This document shows positions 37,183 through 45,891 of a stretch of DNA of 64,000 nucleotides, piece by piece (within the stretch, counting starts at the first letter, position 1; every line of letters begins with the position of its first letter). Source of the stretch: Photobacterium aquae (lineage in GTDB: Bacteria > Pseudomonadota > Gammaproteobacteria > Enterobacterales > Vibrionaceae). The notes under the pieces are model-generated. The model saw only the letters and a program-made list of their open reading frames with translations, was not told the DNA's origin and did no database searches. A program made the position numbers and the translations under genes. The stretch lies in contig NZ_LDOT01000006.1 in the NCBI RefSeq assembly GCF_001029445.1, positions 1 to 64,000 on the forward strand. Direction: 5' to 3'.

Positions 37183-38160
37183 TTAGCTCGCTTCTTTTAC
37201 ACATGTGGTATAGAGCTGTGCGAGAGGACGGTAATCATCGGCTCGGCCACTGCGAAGATTCAGGGTTTGTATCTCACCTGAGTAACTGCTGATGGTGCTG
37301 CTCCAGTAATTGTTTGATATCGGCCAATGATTGCGTAACAAGAAGCGTTGACCATAGGTTTGTAGTTGCTTTAGTTCATCATAACTAGGCAAACGGAGTT
37401 GGTACCGGGTACACCAATTCGTTGCTGCTTGGATATTGACTTTAGACCAGAATTCACCGTTTTCCTTGATGAAGCTCGGGGGCATGTCTTGGGTAGAGTC
37501 AATCGTTAATGGTTGATAATATTCAAGGTTATTAAACGTAAAGGCATAAATGGCAGAATCAAGAATGACTCGATCTGTGGCAATTCTCTCTTTTGAGGTC
37601 GTGTCTTGCGCGGGACGATGGCGAGACAGGTTCTCTGAAACCTCGTGAGTGGCTGATGCAGCATGATTAGATGCTGTGTGGATCGCCTCAAGTTCTACAG
37701 TGTCTGTAGTTTGTCGTATAAAGCTATTTTTAATCTCGTTAGCAGACAATATTTGGGTGATCTGCTGTGCCGCTGGATAATTATCGATAGGCCCAATTAA
37801 ACAGCGATAATGTCCTTGATCATTATATAAAAATAAATTGTTGATAAAGAGTTTGGCGATCTTCTCCCTAAACGCCTTGTCGGGCATTGCCTTGCTGTAG
37901 TTGCACTGTACCCAGTACTGGCTTTGCGAAGCGTTAATCGGCTCCTTGCCCCACAGTGCCTTTCCGATATCACAGTTCGGATCCAGTATGCGCCATGCAC
38001 TGCTTAATGTTTTTGCCGAGCAGGAAGATGGTGAGGTGGTTTCGGTAGCTAAGATGGGGCTGGTAAATGTAAACAAAGAACCGATAATCAGACCGCCAAA
38101 GATGACAGGGCAGTGCAACTTGAACATGACACAAACACTCATTAGATTACTTACATTCAT
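37183..38160 (-). CDS. Exported protein with SPOR-like and DUF1566-like regions
   Basis: 325 residues. A hydrophobic segment near 13-40 acts as signal peptide (ATG 38160, 38142 or 38127 are all possible; none has a good Shine-Dalgarno). Residues about 75-150 look like a SPOR domain (YWVQCNYSK ... YRCLIGPIDNYPAAQQI), which binds denuded peptidoglycan at the septum. Residues about 240-320 resemble the DUF1566/Lcl C-type lectin-like module (WCTRYQLRLPSYDELKQL, NYWSST). Eight or so Cys suggest disulfides. The combination suggests a periplasmic peptidoglycan-associated protein. Function unknown. It reads toward aap and is separate from it. Confidence 0.7.
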   Translation of the reverse strand: MNVSNLMSVCVMFKLHCPVIFGGLIIGSLFTFTSPILATETTSPSSCSAKTLSSAWRILDPNCDIGKALWGKEPINASQSQYWVQCNYSKAMPDKAFREKIAKLFINNLFLYNDQGHYRCLIGPIDNYPAAQQITQILSANEIKNSFIRQTTDTVELEAIHTASNHAASATHEVSENLSRHRPAQDTTSKERIATDRVILDSAIYAFTFNNLEYYQPLTIDSTQDMPPSFIKENGEFWSKVNIQAATNWCTRYQLRLPSYDELKQLQTYGQRFLLRNHWPISNNYWSSTISSYSGEIQTLNLRSGRADDYRPLAQLYTTCVKEAS

Positions 38161-38266
38161 ATCATTAACATAAAATAACTAAAAAGAATGTGAAATCATC
38201 TGAAGTTATCTAAGTGAAATTTGCCAATGGTTAAATATCTAACGTGTATTGGGTCTCTTGCATAGA

Positions 38267-38290
38267 AAAACCCTGCCTTGGCAGGGTTTT
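38267..38290 (-). terminator. Terminator of the first di-haem peroxidase gene
   Basis: 11-bp stem AAAACCCTGCC/GGCAGGGTTTT (38267-38277 with 38280-38290). A 2-base loop as drawn implies opening of the top pair. T residues lie on the minus-strand side. Confidence 0.8.
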
Positions 38291-38313
38291 GTTTATTCAA
38301 ACAGTAGAATTAG

Positions 38314-40590
38314 CTATCGGCTAGCTCGTACTGTCACGGTTGCAGATGACGATGCCTGACCATTCTCATCAATGACCCGATAGGTAAAGGTGCTCTCACC
38401 ATCACGTAGTGCCGTGTAGAGGAGAGTGCCGTCAGGATTAACTGAGACGGCTCCCAATCGCCGGTTAGGCTCGGTGCCAATGATAACCTGATTGCCAAGA
38501 GGGGCATCTCCGGCGATATCATTGGCCAGTACATTGAAGGTGGTTCTTGTACCCCGTTTAACGTTGAAGGTGTCGTCGTTGGCCTGAGGCGCGCTTGCGG
38601 GCTCTTCGCTCAAGAATCCTTTGACGGGCGGTAACTGTTCTGCACTTCGGCCCGCGGCACCCACACTCGGAATTTCCAGCCATTCAGTCTCTGCTCTGCC
38701 GGTTCCGTCGTCTTGAACATTGTGTTCATCACCGAAGTGACCGACAGGGACAAAGAGTTGCGGATGATCAAATGGAGCTTGCTCCCATCGAACCCGCTCG
38801 TCAGTGAGGGTCTTCATGAAGGCCACCAGAGAAGCCTTTTGCTCTTCGGTAAGTCCAAGAGGACGCAGGTTAAAGGCTAAGTTTGAATCGGTACCATTAT
38901 GCCCAGAAGAATCTTGAAGTGGATTCTGATTGACGATTCGACGGTTACCACCACGGTTGTAGAACTCAACAACTTCTTCCAGTGTCGCAAGGCTACCGTT
39001 ATGCATATACGGCCCAGTTAATTCGATGTTGTGAAGCAGTGGGATTTTGAATGCGCCATCAACTGCGGTTGCTGCTGTTGGGGGGAGTTGCCCACTCAAT
39101 AACTGGCCGTCAGGTGCATATCCACCAGAGGATAAAGCCTGTGCCTGACGGGTGAAAGAGAGTGGGTTGCCGAAATCATCGACGCCGCCAAGCCCGAGAT
39201 CCTCACTAGTTGGTCGTACCCCAATATTCATGAAACCGGTATCGGAAAATGCACTGCGAGTTTGAGGGCCAGGTGGGAATGGGTTGGTCGGGCCAACAAA
39301 TATGCGATTGACGACATCGCCGGTTGGGTTAATCAATGATCGCGTTGCGCTACTAAATGCAGGGCCTGAGTGGCAGAATACGCATGTACCTTGAGGGCTG
39401 TTGAAGAGTTGCTTACCCGCAAGTTCTTGTGCCGTTAGCTTATCATCACCTTGCTCATTTCGCGTTGCCCCCAGAGAGACTAGGGTGCTTTCATACATCT
39501 GGATGGAAAGCCCCCAGAAGAGGGAGAAGTTCTTTTCAATTTGGCTGTAGCCCTGTTCATCGCGGTGCGGGTATTTCCATAGTTTGTCATGGAAGGCGGT
39601 TTGGATTAGCTTACGGTAGTCGAGACGGAGTCCGGGTGACGGGAAAGCACTGATTTCGCCTAACGCGCTGTCTGCGGGATGCACTTCTTGTAAGCCCAAT
39701 GGTCGCAGGGACAGTAATTTTTTAGCCATAGCTTGGAATGGTTTTCCATCACAGGTCATTTCGAAATTACTGCCTGGAGGACCGACCGCTTGTGATGCTA
39801 AGCTGGAGTTAATTAGGTTTGCCTTTTCAGGTTTCATTTTACCTGAGCTGTAATCATAGACATAGATATAGGCATCTTTATTACGCAGGCCAAAGGGATC
39901 TACGCCATTGAATATATTATTTGCACGCCCATCCCAGAAATTACGGAAATTATAAACGGCATTGATAACCGTTGGGGTGTTTCTTGGCTCGACTCGTTTT
40001 GTATTTAGCTGGTTGACATGGAAAATATCAGGAATTGTTTGACATTTTTCACGTCGATCTTCGAAATCACTGCGATAATCATTTCCGTTAAGGCCACTGA
40101 ATTTAGCCAGAGAAACCCCTTGTGAAGAGATAACATCATCTGTCTCATAGACGATATCAGAATCTCTATCGTTCATATCAGATAATTTATAAAGAGGGAA
40201 ATCATCTTTAGTGAGTTGATAATTAGGCCCTCCATCACCACCAGAAGGTAAATGAGGGTAGTCAACATGATTAAATAGATTTTGGAGTGATTCGTTAGTG
40301 TGTAGTAACCCCGGACTAATTTGGTTCTTTGAACGGTTATCAGCGCCGGCGGCAAAATGGCAACTCGCACAACTCTGACCTTGGCTACCGGCTTGCATAT
40401 CCCAGAAGAGAGCTTTACCTAATTGGATAGCGGCATCTTTGTCTTTGATAAAATTATCTAATTGAGGAACAGGCGGCAAGTTATCTGGCAGATAATCACT
40501 TGGCTTTGCCTGAGCATTGCTTGTCACAAGGCATATAGATGTAATGATAGCACCTAGCCCCGCTCGTTTATTCAATGACGAGAATCTCAT
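38314..40590 (-). CDS. Di-haem cytochrome c peroxidase-like protein with Ig-like tail (copy 1)
   Basis: 758 residues from ATG 40590 (GGAG 7 bases upstream). The signal peptide ends about SNAQA. Two haem-binding CXXCH motifs: CASCH (about 82) and CVFCH (about 405). The domain is the CcpA/MauG family, with family patterns FWDGRANN and GAFKIPLLHNIELTGPYMHN. It reduces peroxide or performs MauG-like oxidation in the periplasm. After about 670 comes an Ig/cadherin-like repeat (ANDDTFNVKRG ... FTYRVIDENG). Length is about double a classical CcpA (about 340), with large insertions. Its paralogue is directly upstream. Confidence 0.88.
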   Translation of the reverse strand: MRFSSLNKRAGLGAIITSICLVTSNAQAKPSDYLPDNLPPVPQLDNFIKDKDAAIQLGKALFWDMQAGSQGQSCASCHFAAGADNRSKNQISPGLLHTNESLQNLFNHVDYPHLPSGGDGGPNYQLTKDDFPLYKLSDMNDRDSDIVYETDDVISSQGVSLAKFSGLNGNDYRSDFEDRREKCQTIPDIFHVNQLNTKRVEPRNTPTVINAVYNFRNFWDGRANNIFNGVDPFGLRNKDAYIYVYDYSSGKMKPEKANLINSSLASQAVGPPGSNFEMTCDGKPFQAMAKKLLSLRPLGLQEVHPADSALGEISAFPSPGLRLDYRKLIQTAFHDKLWKYPHRDEQGYSQIEKNFSLFWGLSIQMYESTLVSLGATRNEQGDDKLTAQELAGKQLFNSPQGTCVFCHSGPAFSSATRSLINPTGDVVNRIFVGPTNPFPPGPQTRSAFSDTGFMNIGVRPTSEDLGLGGVDDFGNPLSFTRQAQALSSGGYAPDGQLLSGQLPPTAATAVDGAFKIPLLHNIELTGPYMHNGSLATLEEVVEFYNRGGNRRIVNQNPLQDSSGHNGTDSNLAFNLRPLGLTEEQKASLVAFMKTLTDERVRWEQAPFDHPQLFVPVGHFGDEHNVQDDGTGRAETEWLEIPSVGAAGRSAEQLPPVKGFLSEEPASAPQANDDTFNVKRGTRTTFNVLANDIAGDAPLGNQVIIGTEPNRRLGAVSVNPDGTLLYTALRDGESTFTYRVIDENGQASSSATVTVRASR

Positions 40591-40841
40591 TGTTTGCTCC
40601 GTAAATATTATAGTTATTGGTATTGATACCCACACGTCTCAGTTGCTGGATTCAGAGCAGGCGGAATTAGCATCTCGATAATGTGTGGTTATAGTTTTTA
40701 TCAATAATAAAAGTATGGTTGATACGTTAGATAGGTTGTTATTATGTTTTGGAAATTCATTTATTTAATCATGTTGTGATTAGGTGATTTATTCAGTTAA
40801 AAATGATACGCATCATCGTTAATATTATTTCTCTCATAAAG

Positions 40842-40868
40842 AAAGCCGATCAATAAATGATCGGCTTT
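40842..40868 (-). terminator. Terminator of the second di-haem peroxidase gene
   Basis: Perfect 11-bp stem AAAGCCGATCA/TGATCGGCTTT (40842-40852 with 40858-40868). It separates the two paralogous genes. Confidence 0.85.
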
Positions 40869-40899
40869 ATATCATGTACCCATTGGATGAGCGTTGTTA

Positions 40900-43257
40900 T
40901 TAGCGATAGGCGTCAATATTGACGGTGGCTTCGTTCGAAATATTACCGTTGGTGTCTTTTACCGTATAGGTAATAGTGGCATCCGTATCGCGTAATGCCG
41001 TGTAGCTGATCGTACCATCGCCATTATTGGTATAGCGGCCATAACGAAGGTTTGGCTCACTAATAATAGTCACACTGGTTGGATCGATACTGCCGCTACC
41101 TGCACTGTCATTGCTGATGACGTTGATAGTGACGGTGTAGCCTCGCTTGACCTGTGCATCATCATCGTTGGCGACCACACTGCTCACGGGCTCCTCGTTG
41201 AGGAATGGCTCTACAGGGCTTAGTCCTTTAGCGTAACGGCCAGCAGCACCTACCATTGGAATTTCTTTCCATTCCTCTTCAGCTGTGCCGTTGCCATTGT
41301 CTGTGACGGCATATTCATCACCGATAGCGCCATTTGGAATGAACAGCTGCGGGTGATCGAACGGTGCGACTTCCCAGCGAACACGTTCGTCGGTCAGTGC
41401 TTTCATAAAGGCAACAAGTGCGGCTTTTTCATCTTCGTCTAGGCCAAGACTGCGGATATCCGGGTCAAGGTTAGAAGGTGTGCCGTTGAAGCCAGATGAA
41501 TCGCCGTTATCATCTCCGGTTCGGTTACCGCCACGGTTGTAGAAGTTAACGACCTGTTCAAGGGTAGACATGCTGCCGTTATGCATATACGGGCCGGTGA
41601 GTTCTACGTTACGCAGGCCAGGTGTCTTGAACGCACCATCAACGGCTGTCCGTTCTTGGTTATTGAGAACACGCGGTATTAGAGCGGCTGTTTGTTGTGC
41701 TGAGTTACATGGGCTTTGCTCAAAGACCAAGGCTTCAAAGGTACACGGATCAACCTCGAAGTTATCAGGTACATTCTTGCCTCGTAGGATATCAAGGTAC
41801 TGACGGGTGAATGACAGCGGGTTACCCCACGGGTCTTCTGCACCCAATGCGATATCTTCCTCGGTTGGACGGACACCGATATTGTAGAAACCGTTATCAT
41901 AGAGTGAGATATTATTGTCACCCATATGCATGCGCTCTACTAAGCCTTCTTCCTCTTCCTCTGCAACGAGGTGAGTGGCGGCTTTGGAGAATTCAGGCCC
42001 GCTATGGCAGTTGACACATTTACCTTTGCCGACAAATACTTCCATGCCTTTGATTTCTTGCTCGGTCAGCGCAGAGTCATCGCCATCCATATATCGATCG
42101 AACGGGGAGTCATCGGAGATCAATGTCGCTTCATATTCTTGAATAGCGAGTCCCCAGAATAGGCTGAAATTGTGCTCGATCTGCTCATAGCCATCGATTT
42201 TCCCTGGGTGTCCCCAAAATGTATCGTGGAATGCCGCTTGGATCATTCGGCGATATGAAGTACGTAACCCGTTGTTTGGAAAAGCACTCATTGGGCCCAG
42301 TTCACTATCACTGACGTCGACTTTCTGAATACCCAGCGGTGTCAGACGTAGCAGTTTCTTGCCCATTTCCTGAAACGCTTTAGTGGCACAGGTCATTTCG
42401 AAATCACTACCAGGAGGCCCTACGGCTTGCGAGGCAGCACTGGAGTTAATTAGATCAACCTCTTTGAGGCTAATTTTCCCGCTGTAGCGATCGTAATGCA
42501 TTATTCTCGCGTCTTTGTTGCGACGTCCGAACGGGTCTACACCGTTGAAGGAGTTGTTAGCCCGGCCGTCCCAGAAGTTGCGGAAATTGAAAATGGCATT
42601 GATGACGGTTGGCGTATTACGTGGTTCAACCCGACGGGTACTAATATGGTTTACATGGAAGATGTCCTTGACGCTAGAACAATCTTCCCGCCCATCTGAA
42701 AATTGCTGATCGTAGGTAGCCCCGAACAGATCATTAAATACACTGGCAAAGACCCCTTGTGATGACGCGACATCATCGGAATCGAAAAGTACGGCCGAAT
42801 GGCGGTCATCGGGATCGGCATAGAGTCGGAACGGGAAGTCTGCCTGAGTCAAAGTGTAGTTAGGACCACCTTTGCCACCCGAGAGGGTAGGGTCAAAAAT
42901 CTCGCGTTTGGCCGGATCTGTGTGTCTGAGACCTGGACTGAGTTGGTTTTTCGTTCGGTTGTCAGCACCAGCACTATAGTGACAACTGGCGCAACTTTGT
43001 CCCTGACTACCCGCCTGCATATCCCAGAACAGGGCCTTACCGAGCTTGATCGCAGCCTCTTTATCTTTTATGTAGTAATCCAACCCGGGAACGGGGGCTG
43101 GTTGAATACCTTTTAGTGAACCTATGCCTGAGAAATCAATAGGCTCAGGAACTTCCTCTTCGACCTCCGCGACGGCAAAGCCTGCCGACAAGCCCAATAG
43201 ACTCATTGCTATTAATGCTTGAAGTCGATGGCGGTTTTTGATTGATTTGTCGTTCAT
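40900..43257 (-). CDS. Di-haem cytochrome c peroxidase-like protein with Ig-like tail (copy 2)
   Basis: 785 residues from ATG 43257 (AGGGG 6-8 bases upstream; GTG 43260 is too close to it). The signal peptide ends near FAVAE. CXXCH motifs: CASCH (about 90) and CVNCH (about 418). It shares the same architecture as copy 1, including FWDGRANN, GAFKTPGLRNVELTGPYMHN and the terminal Ig-like domain (ANDDDAQVKRG ... ITYTVKDTNG). It differs in an acidic EEEEE-containing insert after the second haem. The two are clearly a tandem duplication that has diverged. Each has its own terminator. Confidence 0.88.
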   Translation of the reverse strand: MNDKSIKNRHRLQALIAMSLLGLSAGFAVAEVEEEVPEPIDFSGIGSLKGIQPAPVPGLDYYIKDKEAAIKLGKALFWDMQAGSQGQSCASCHYSAGADNRTKNQLSPGLRHTDPAKREIFDPTLSGGKGGPNYTLTQADFPFRLYADPDDRHSAVLFDSDDVASSQGVFASVFNDLFGATYDQQFSDGREDCSSVKDIFHVNHISTRRVEPRNTPTVINAIFNFRNFWDGRANNSFNGVDPFGRRNKDARIMHYDRYSGKISLKEVDLINSSAASQAVGPPGSDFEMTCATKAFQEMGKKLLRLTPLGIQKVDVSDSELGPMSAFPNNGLRTSYRRMIQAAFHDTFWGHPGKIDGYEQIEHNFSLFWGLAIQEYEATLISDDSPFDRYMDGDDSALTEQEIKGMEVFVGKGKCVNCHSGPEFSKAATHLVAEEEEEGLVERMHMGDNNISLYDNGFYNIGVRPTEEDIALGAEDPWGNPLSFTRQYLDILRGKNVPDNFEVDPCTFEALVFEQSPCNSAQQTAALIPRVLNNQERTAVDGAFKTPGLRNVELTGPYMHNGSMSTLEQVVNFYNRGGNRTGDDNGDSSGFNGTPSNLDPDIRSLGLDEDEKAALVAFMKALTDERVRWEVAPFDHPQLFIPNGAIGDEYAVTDNGNGTAEEEWKEIPMVGAAGRYAKGLSPVEPFLNEEPVSSVVANDDDAQVKRGYTVTINVISNDSAGSGSIDPTSVTIISEPNLRYGRYTNNGDGTISYTALRDTDATITYTVKDTNGNISNEATVNIDAYR

Positions 43258-43665
43258 CACTCACCCCTAAAATCCATCTAATTACTGTGTTTACTTCTGA
43301 AGTTACCTCTCGATGGATAAGAATGGTGGCGTTTTGGTATTTTTGATTATCAATAATGTGAAAGACCGAACTCATCGGTAAATAAAGTACAGATAAAAAT
43401 ATTCAAAATTATTAAAGATAAGTCGAATTCGTAGCAATAAAGCAATTTACTGACAGGGAAGATAGTAAATAATGAAGATTTGTCCGTTTTCTAATAATAG
43501 AGATTATGCGGATTTCTGGTGTTATAAGTTATAAATCAATGGGAAATATGGGGTTTTAAGGGTTGGAGAGTATGCTTCAGTAAGAATAAGAAATGGGTGG
43601 AGATGTAAGATTATGTGTTATTTATTTGAAAGAGAGATTTGTGTCTTTTTGCTGGGATTAAAAAT
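43258..43665. other. AT-rich upstream region of the peroxidase genes
   Basis: About 400 AT-rich bases containing the minus-strand promoter for copy 2. No gene seen. TTGATTATCAA near 43346 resembles a compressed FNR-type palindrome, but the spacer is too short for FNR. Confidence 0.4.
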
Positions 43666-43691
43666 AAAAGCACAGCCGAAGCTGTGCTTTT
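43666..43691 (-). terminator. Terminator of the OFA-family transporter gene
   Basis: 11-bp stem AAAAGCACAGC/GCTGTGCTTTT (43666-43676 with 43681-43691). On the minus strand the loop is the stable UUCG type and a T-rich tail follows. Confidence 0.9.
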
Positions 43692-43710
43692 TTATCGAGG
43701 CTGTATCGTA

Positions 43711-44937
43711 TTAAGCGTTAGCCAGTTTTTTCTCTAGTGCTTCGGCATCAACAGGCTTAGTGATGAACGACAGGAATACGGCCACTGCCATCATTGCTGC
43801 ACAGATGGTGTAAGCCAGCGTGTAAGTACCTGTGGTATCTACTGCAACAGCTGCAACTACTGGACCGATGAAGCCACTTACGCCCCAAGCGGTGTACAGT
43901 ACGCCGTAGTTTGCGCCGTAGTTTTTCAGACCGTAGTAGTCAGCCGTGATTGATGGGAATACGGCTAGAAGCGTACCGTAGCCCACACCGGCTAGTGCCG
44001 CGCCGATCATCAGCGTGAAATCTGATGTGAAGCTGGCGAATAGTGCCATGTTGATGCCCTGCATGATGAAGGCGATCATTAGGGTTTTCACACCACCAAT
44101 CTTGTCAGACAACATACCCGCCGCAATACGGCCGCCTGAGTTGAAGATCGATAGGATCACAACAAGGTAAGCCGCCTGAGTGATATTAGCTTGCTGGGCA
44201 GCGATAGACGTGATGTTACCGATAACCATTAGACCCGCAGAAGAGGCTAGTGCAAACATTACCCACAGAGAGTAGAACTGTGGTGTTTTAACCATTGCAC
44301 GCCAGTTGATATCAACAGGCTTAGATGCTGGCTTGCCTGCCGCGCTCGCTGGTGCAACGGGTGTGTAGTCTGCTGGTGGGTTGTTGATAGTGCATGCAAG
44401 AGGAACGGCAATCACCAATACTGCGCCACCTAGGATCAGGAAGCTGGTGTTGATACCGTAAGTGCTGATTAGCATAGAAGTCAGTGGTGCAAGGTAAACC
44501 GCAGCCAGACCGAAACCTGCAGCGATAAGACCGTTTACCATACCTTTCTTAGAAGGGTGGAACCACTTCATTGCAGATGGTGCAAGACACGCGTAACCGA
44601 AACCGATACCACAACCAGTGAGTAGGCCGAAAGTTACGATAAGTAGCAGTGGAGATGTCGCAAAGCTAGAGATGATCATGCCAAGGCCAACCATCACAGT
44701 ACCTAGGATAAGGATACGGCGTGGACCCATGCGGTCTTGTAGTACACCTGCAACAAGCAGAGAAGCTGCGAAAGTAATAACAGCAACGGTATATGGCATA
44801 GATGCATCAGCGTTTGACCAACCTAGGTCAACGACTAGTGCTTGTTTGAATACACTCCATGCGTACAGGATACCCATACACAGGTTGATACAGAAACCTG
44901 CGAACAGGATCTGCATAGCTTTATCGAATTTTTTCAT
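43711..44937 (-). CDS. OFA-family MFS transporter (oxalate/formate antiporter-like)
   Basis: 408 residues from ATG 44937 (GAGAG 4-5 bases upstream; in-frame GTG at 44955 is less likely). Twelve membrane segments. The N-terminal pattern FCINLCMGILYAWSVF is typical of the OFA subfamily. Its members exchange monocarboxylates or oxalate/formate; the substrate here is unknown. Between TM6 and TM7 is an Ala/Pro-rich loop (near 195-215). It is monocistronic. Confidence 0.9.
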   Translation of the reverse strand: MKKFDKAMQILFAGFCINLCMGILYAWSVFKQALVVDLGWSNADASMPYTVAVITFAASLLVAGVLQDRMGPRRILILGTVMVGLGMIISSFATSPLLLIVTFGLLTGCGIGFGYACLAPSAMKWFHPSKKGMVNGLIAAGFGLAAVYLAPLTSMLISTYGINTSFLILGGAVLVIAVPLACTINNPPADYTPVAPASAAGKPASKPVDINWRAMVKTPQFYSLWVMFALASSAGLMVIGNITSIAAQQANITQAAYLVVILSIFNSGGRIAAGMLSDKIGGVKTLMIAFIMQGINMALFASFTSDFTLMIGAALAGVGYGTLLAVFPSITADYYGLKNYGANYGVLYTAWGVSGFIGPVVAAVAVDTTGTYTLAYTICAAMMAVAVFLSFITKPVDAEALEKKLANA

Positions 44938-45327
44938 TTTGCTCTCAGTCACCACGACGTGACAGCGGTATGGATACCGGCTGCTGACGCTAAAAATATG
45001 TGCTCAAAAAATTTTGGCTTTATCAACAAAAGTTATACTGCTGCCAAAGTTGCGCGGATTCTATCAAGTTTATTTGGCGAGAAAACAGGTAGACACACAC
45101 TGTTACAAATGTTTCCGTTGGTTGCGGATGTATTCATAATTTGTTCATCGGTGTTGCCATTATGAATCAATGAGTTGGATCGTTTTTATTAAAAAAGGCT
45201 GTAGAGAGTGACAAATGTAAAAATGTGTATTTACATTCTGTAAGTCGATGAAATTCCACGCTGGGTTGTAGATTCTGTTTAGCTACTTTGCAGCGGACGG
45301 GGGGCCTGTTTCCTAACGGAAAAGAAT
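44938..45327. other. Upstream region of the OFA transporter gene
   Basis: About 390 bases, AT-rich, no gene. It holds the minus-strand promoter of the transporter. I see no clear operator. Confidence 0.4.
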
Positions 45328-45347
45328 CACCCCGCTTGAGCGGGGTG
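45328..45347 (-). terminator. Terminator of the ydcH-like gene
   Basis: Perfect 8-bp GC-rich stem CACCCCGC/GCGGGGTG with a 4-base loop, 7 bases after the stop; only a short T-rich tail on the minus strand. Confidence 0.75.
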
Positions 45348-45354
45348 CGGTGGG

Positions 45355-45591
45355 CTAGTTGGAGAGAATACTGAATATTTGGTCTTTAAGTTGAAGCCGT
45401 TCTAGCTTGAGTTGGGTGAAGTGCTGGTCATCAGTGGGGACATTGCTGCACTCTAAGCCTCTTATTTTGTGGTCAAGGTGGTGGTATCTGTCTGCCATCA
45501 GTTTGAAATGTTCGTTAGACGATTTGAGCTCTTGGATGCGGTCCTGATGCTCAGGAAATTCAACGTTCAATGAATGACTTTCACCTAGCAT
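45355..45591 (-). CDS. YdcH/DUF465-family small helical protein
   Basis: 78 residues, two long helices. Family pattern: FPEHQDRIQELKSSNEHF near 11-28 and LERLQLKDQIFSIL near 63-76. DUF465 proteins are small cytoplasmic coiled coils of unknown role. GGAG lies 8 bases before the ATG. Not linked to its neighbours by any clear logic. Confidence 0.88.
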   Translation of the reverse strand: MLGESHSLNVEFPEHQDRIQELKSSNEHFKLMADRYHHLDHKIRGLECSNVPTDDQHFTQLKLERLQLKDQIFSILSN

Positions 45592-45647
45592 TGTTATAAC
45601 TCCGTCAGTCGAGTGGGCGGTGGCGCACGTTGCGTGGCCTGGCTGGT

Positions 45648-45672
45648 AAAAGCAGGTTTAATGCCTGCTTTT
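45648..45672. terminator. Orphan terminator-like hairpin
   Basis: 9-bp stem AAAAGCAGG/CCTGCTTTT (45648-45656 with 45664-45672), with T or A runs that would suit either strand. gltS already has its own terminator at 45860, and no protein gene ends here. It may end an unannotated small RNA encoded in 45680-45855 on the minus strand. Confidence 0.45.
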
Positions 45673-45859
45673 TGATTTACAGATCCCCAAGTGAATAAGT
45701 CGCATTGTTTTTTGTTTGTATCAGCAGTGAAAACCCACCACTGGCTGGTTTGAGGCAATAGCCTACTTTATATCTGTAAGAATAGTTGCTGCATGAGCGC
45801 TGCTCAAGGTGACATGATGTGGGGGGAGGCCAAGGGATTTTCGAGAGCGAGATAGAAAA

Positions 45860-45883
45860 CGGGCCTGTCGTATGACAGGCCCG
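45860..45883 (-). terminator. Terminator of gltS
   Basis: 10-bp stem CGGGCCTGTC/GACAGGCCCG (45860-45869 with 45874-45883), followed by GTTTTCTATC on the minus strand, 8 bases after the stop. Confidence 0.9.
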
Positions 45884-45891
45884 GAGAGCGG

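Noticed and set aside
43340-43365. FNR box before the di-haem peroxidase genes
   Set aside because: TTGAT and ATCAA halves are separated by one base rather than four, so FNR would not fit.
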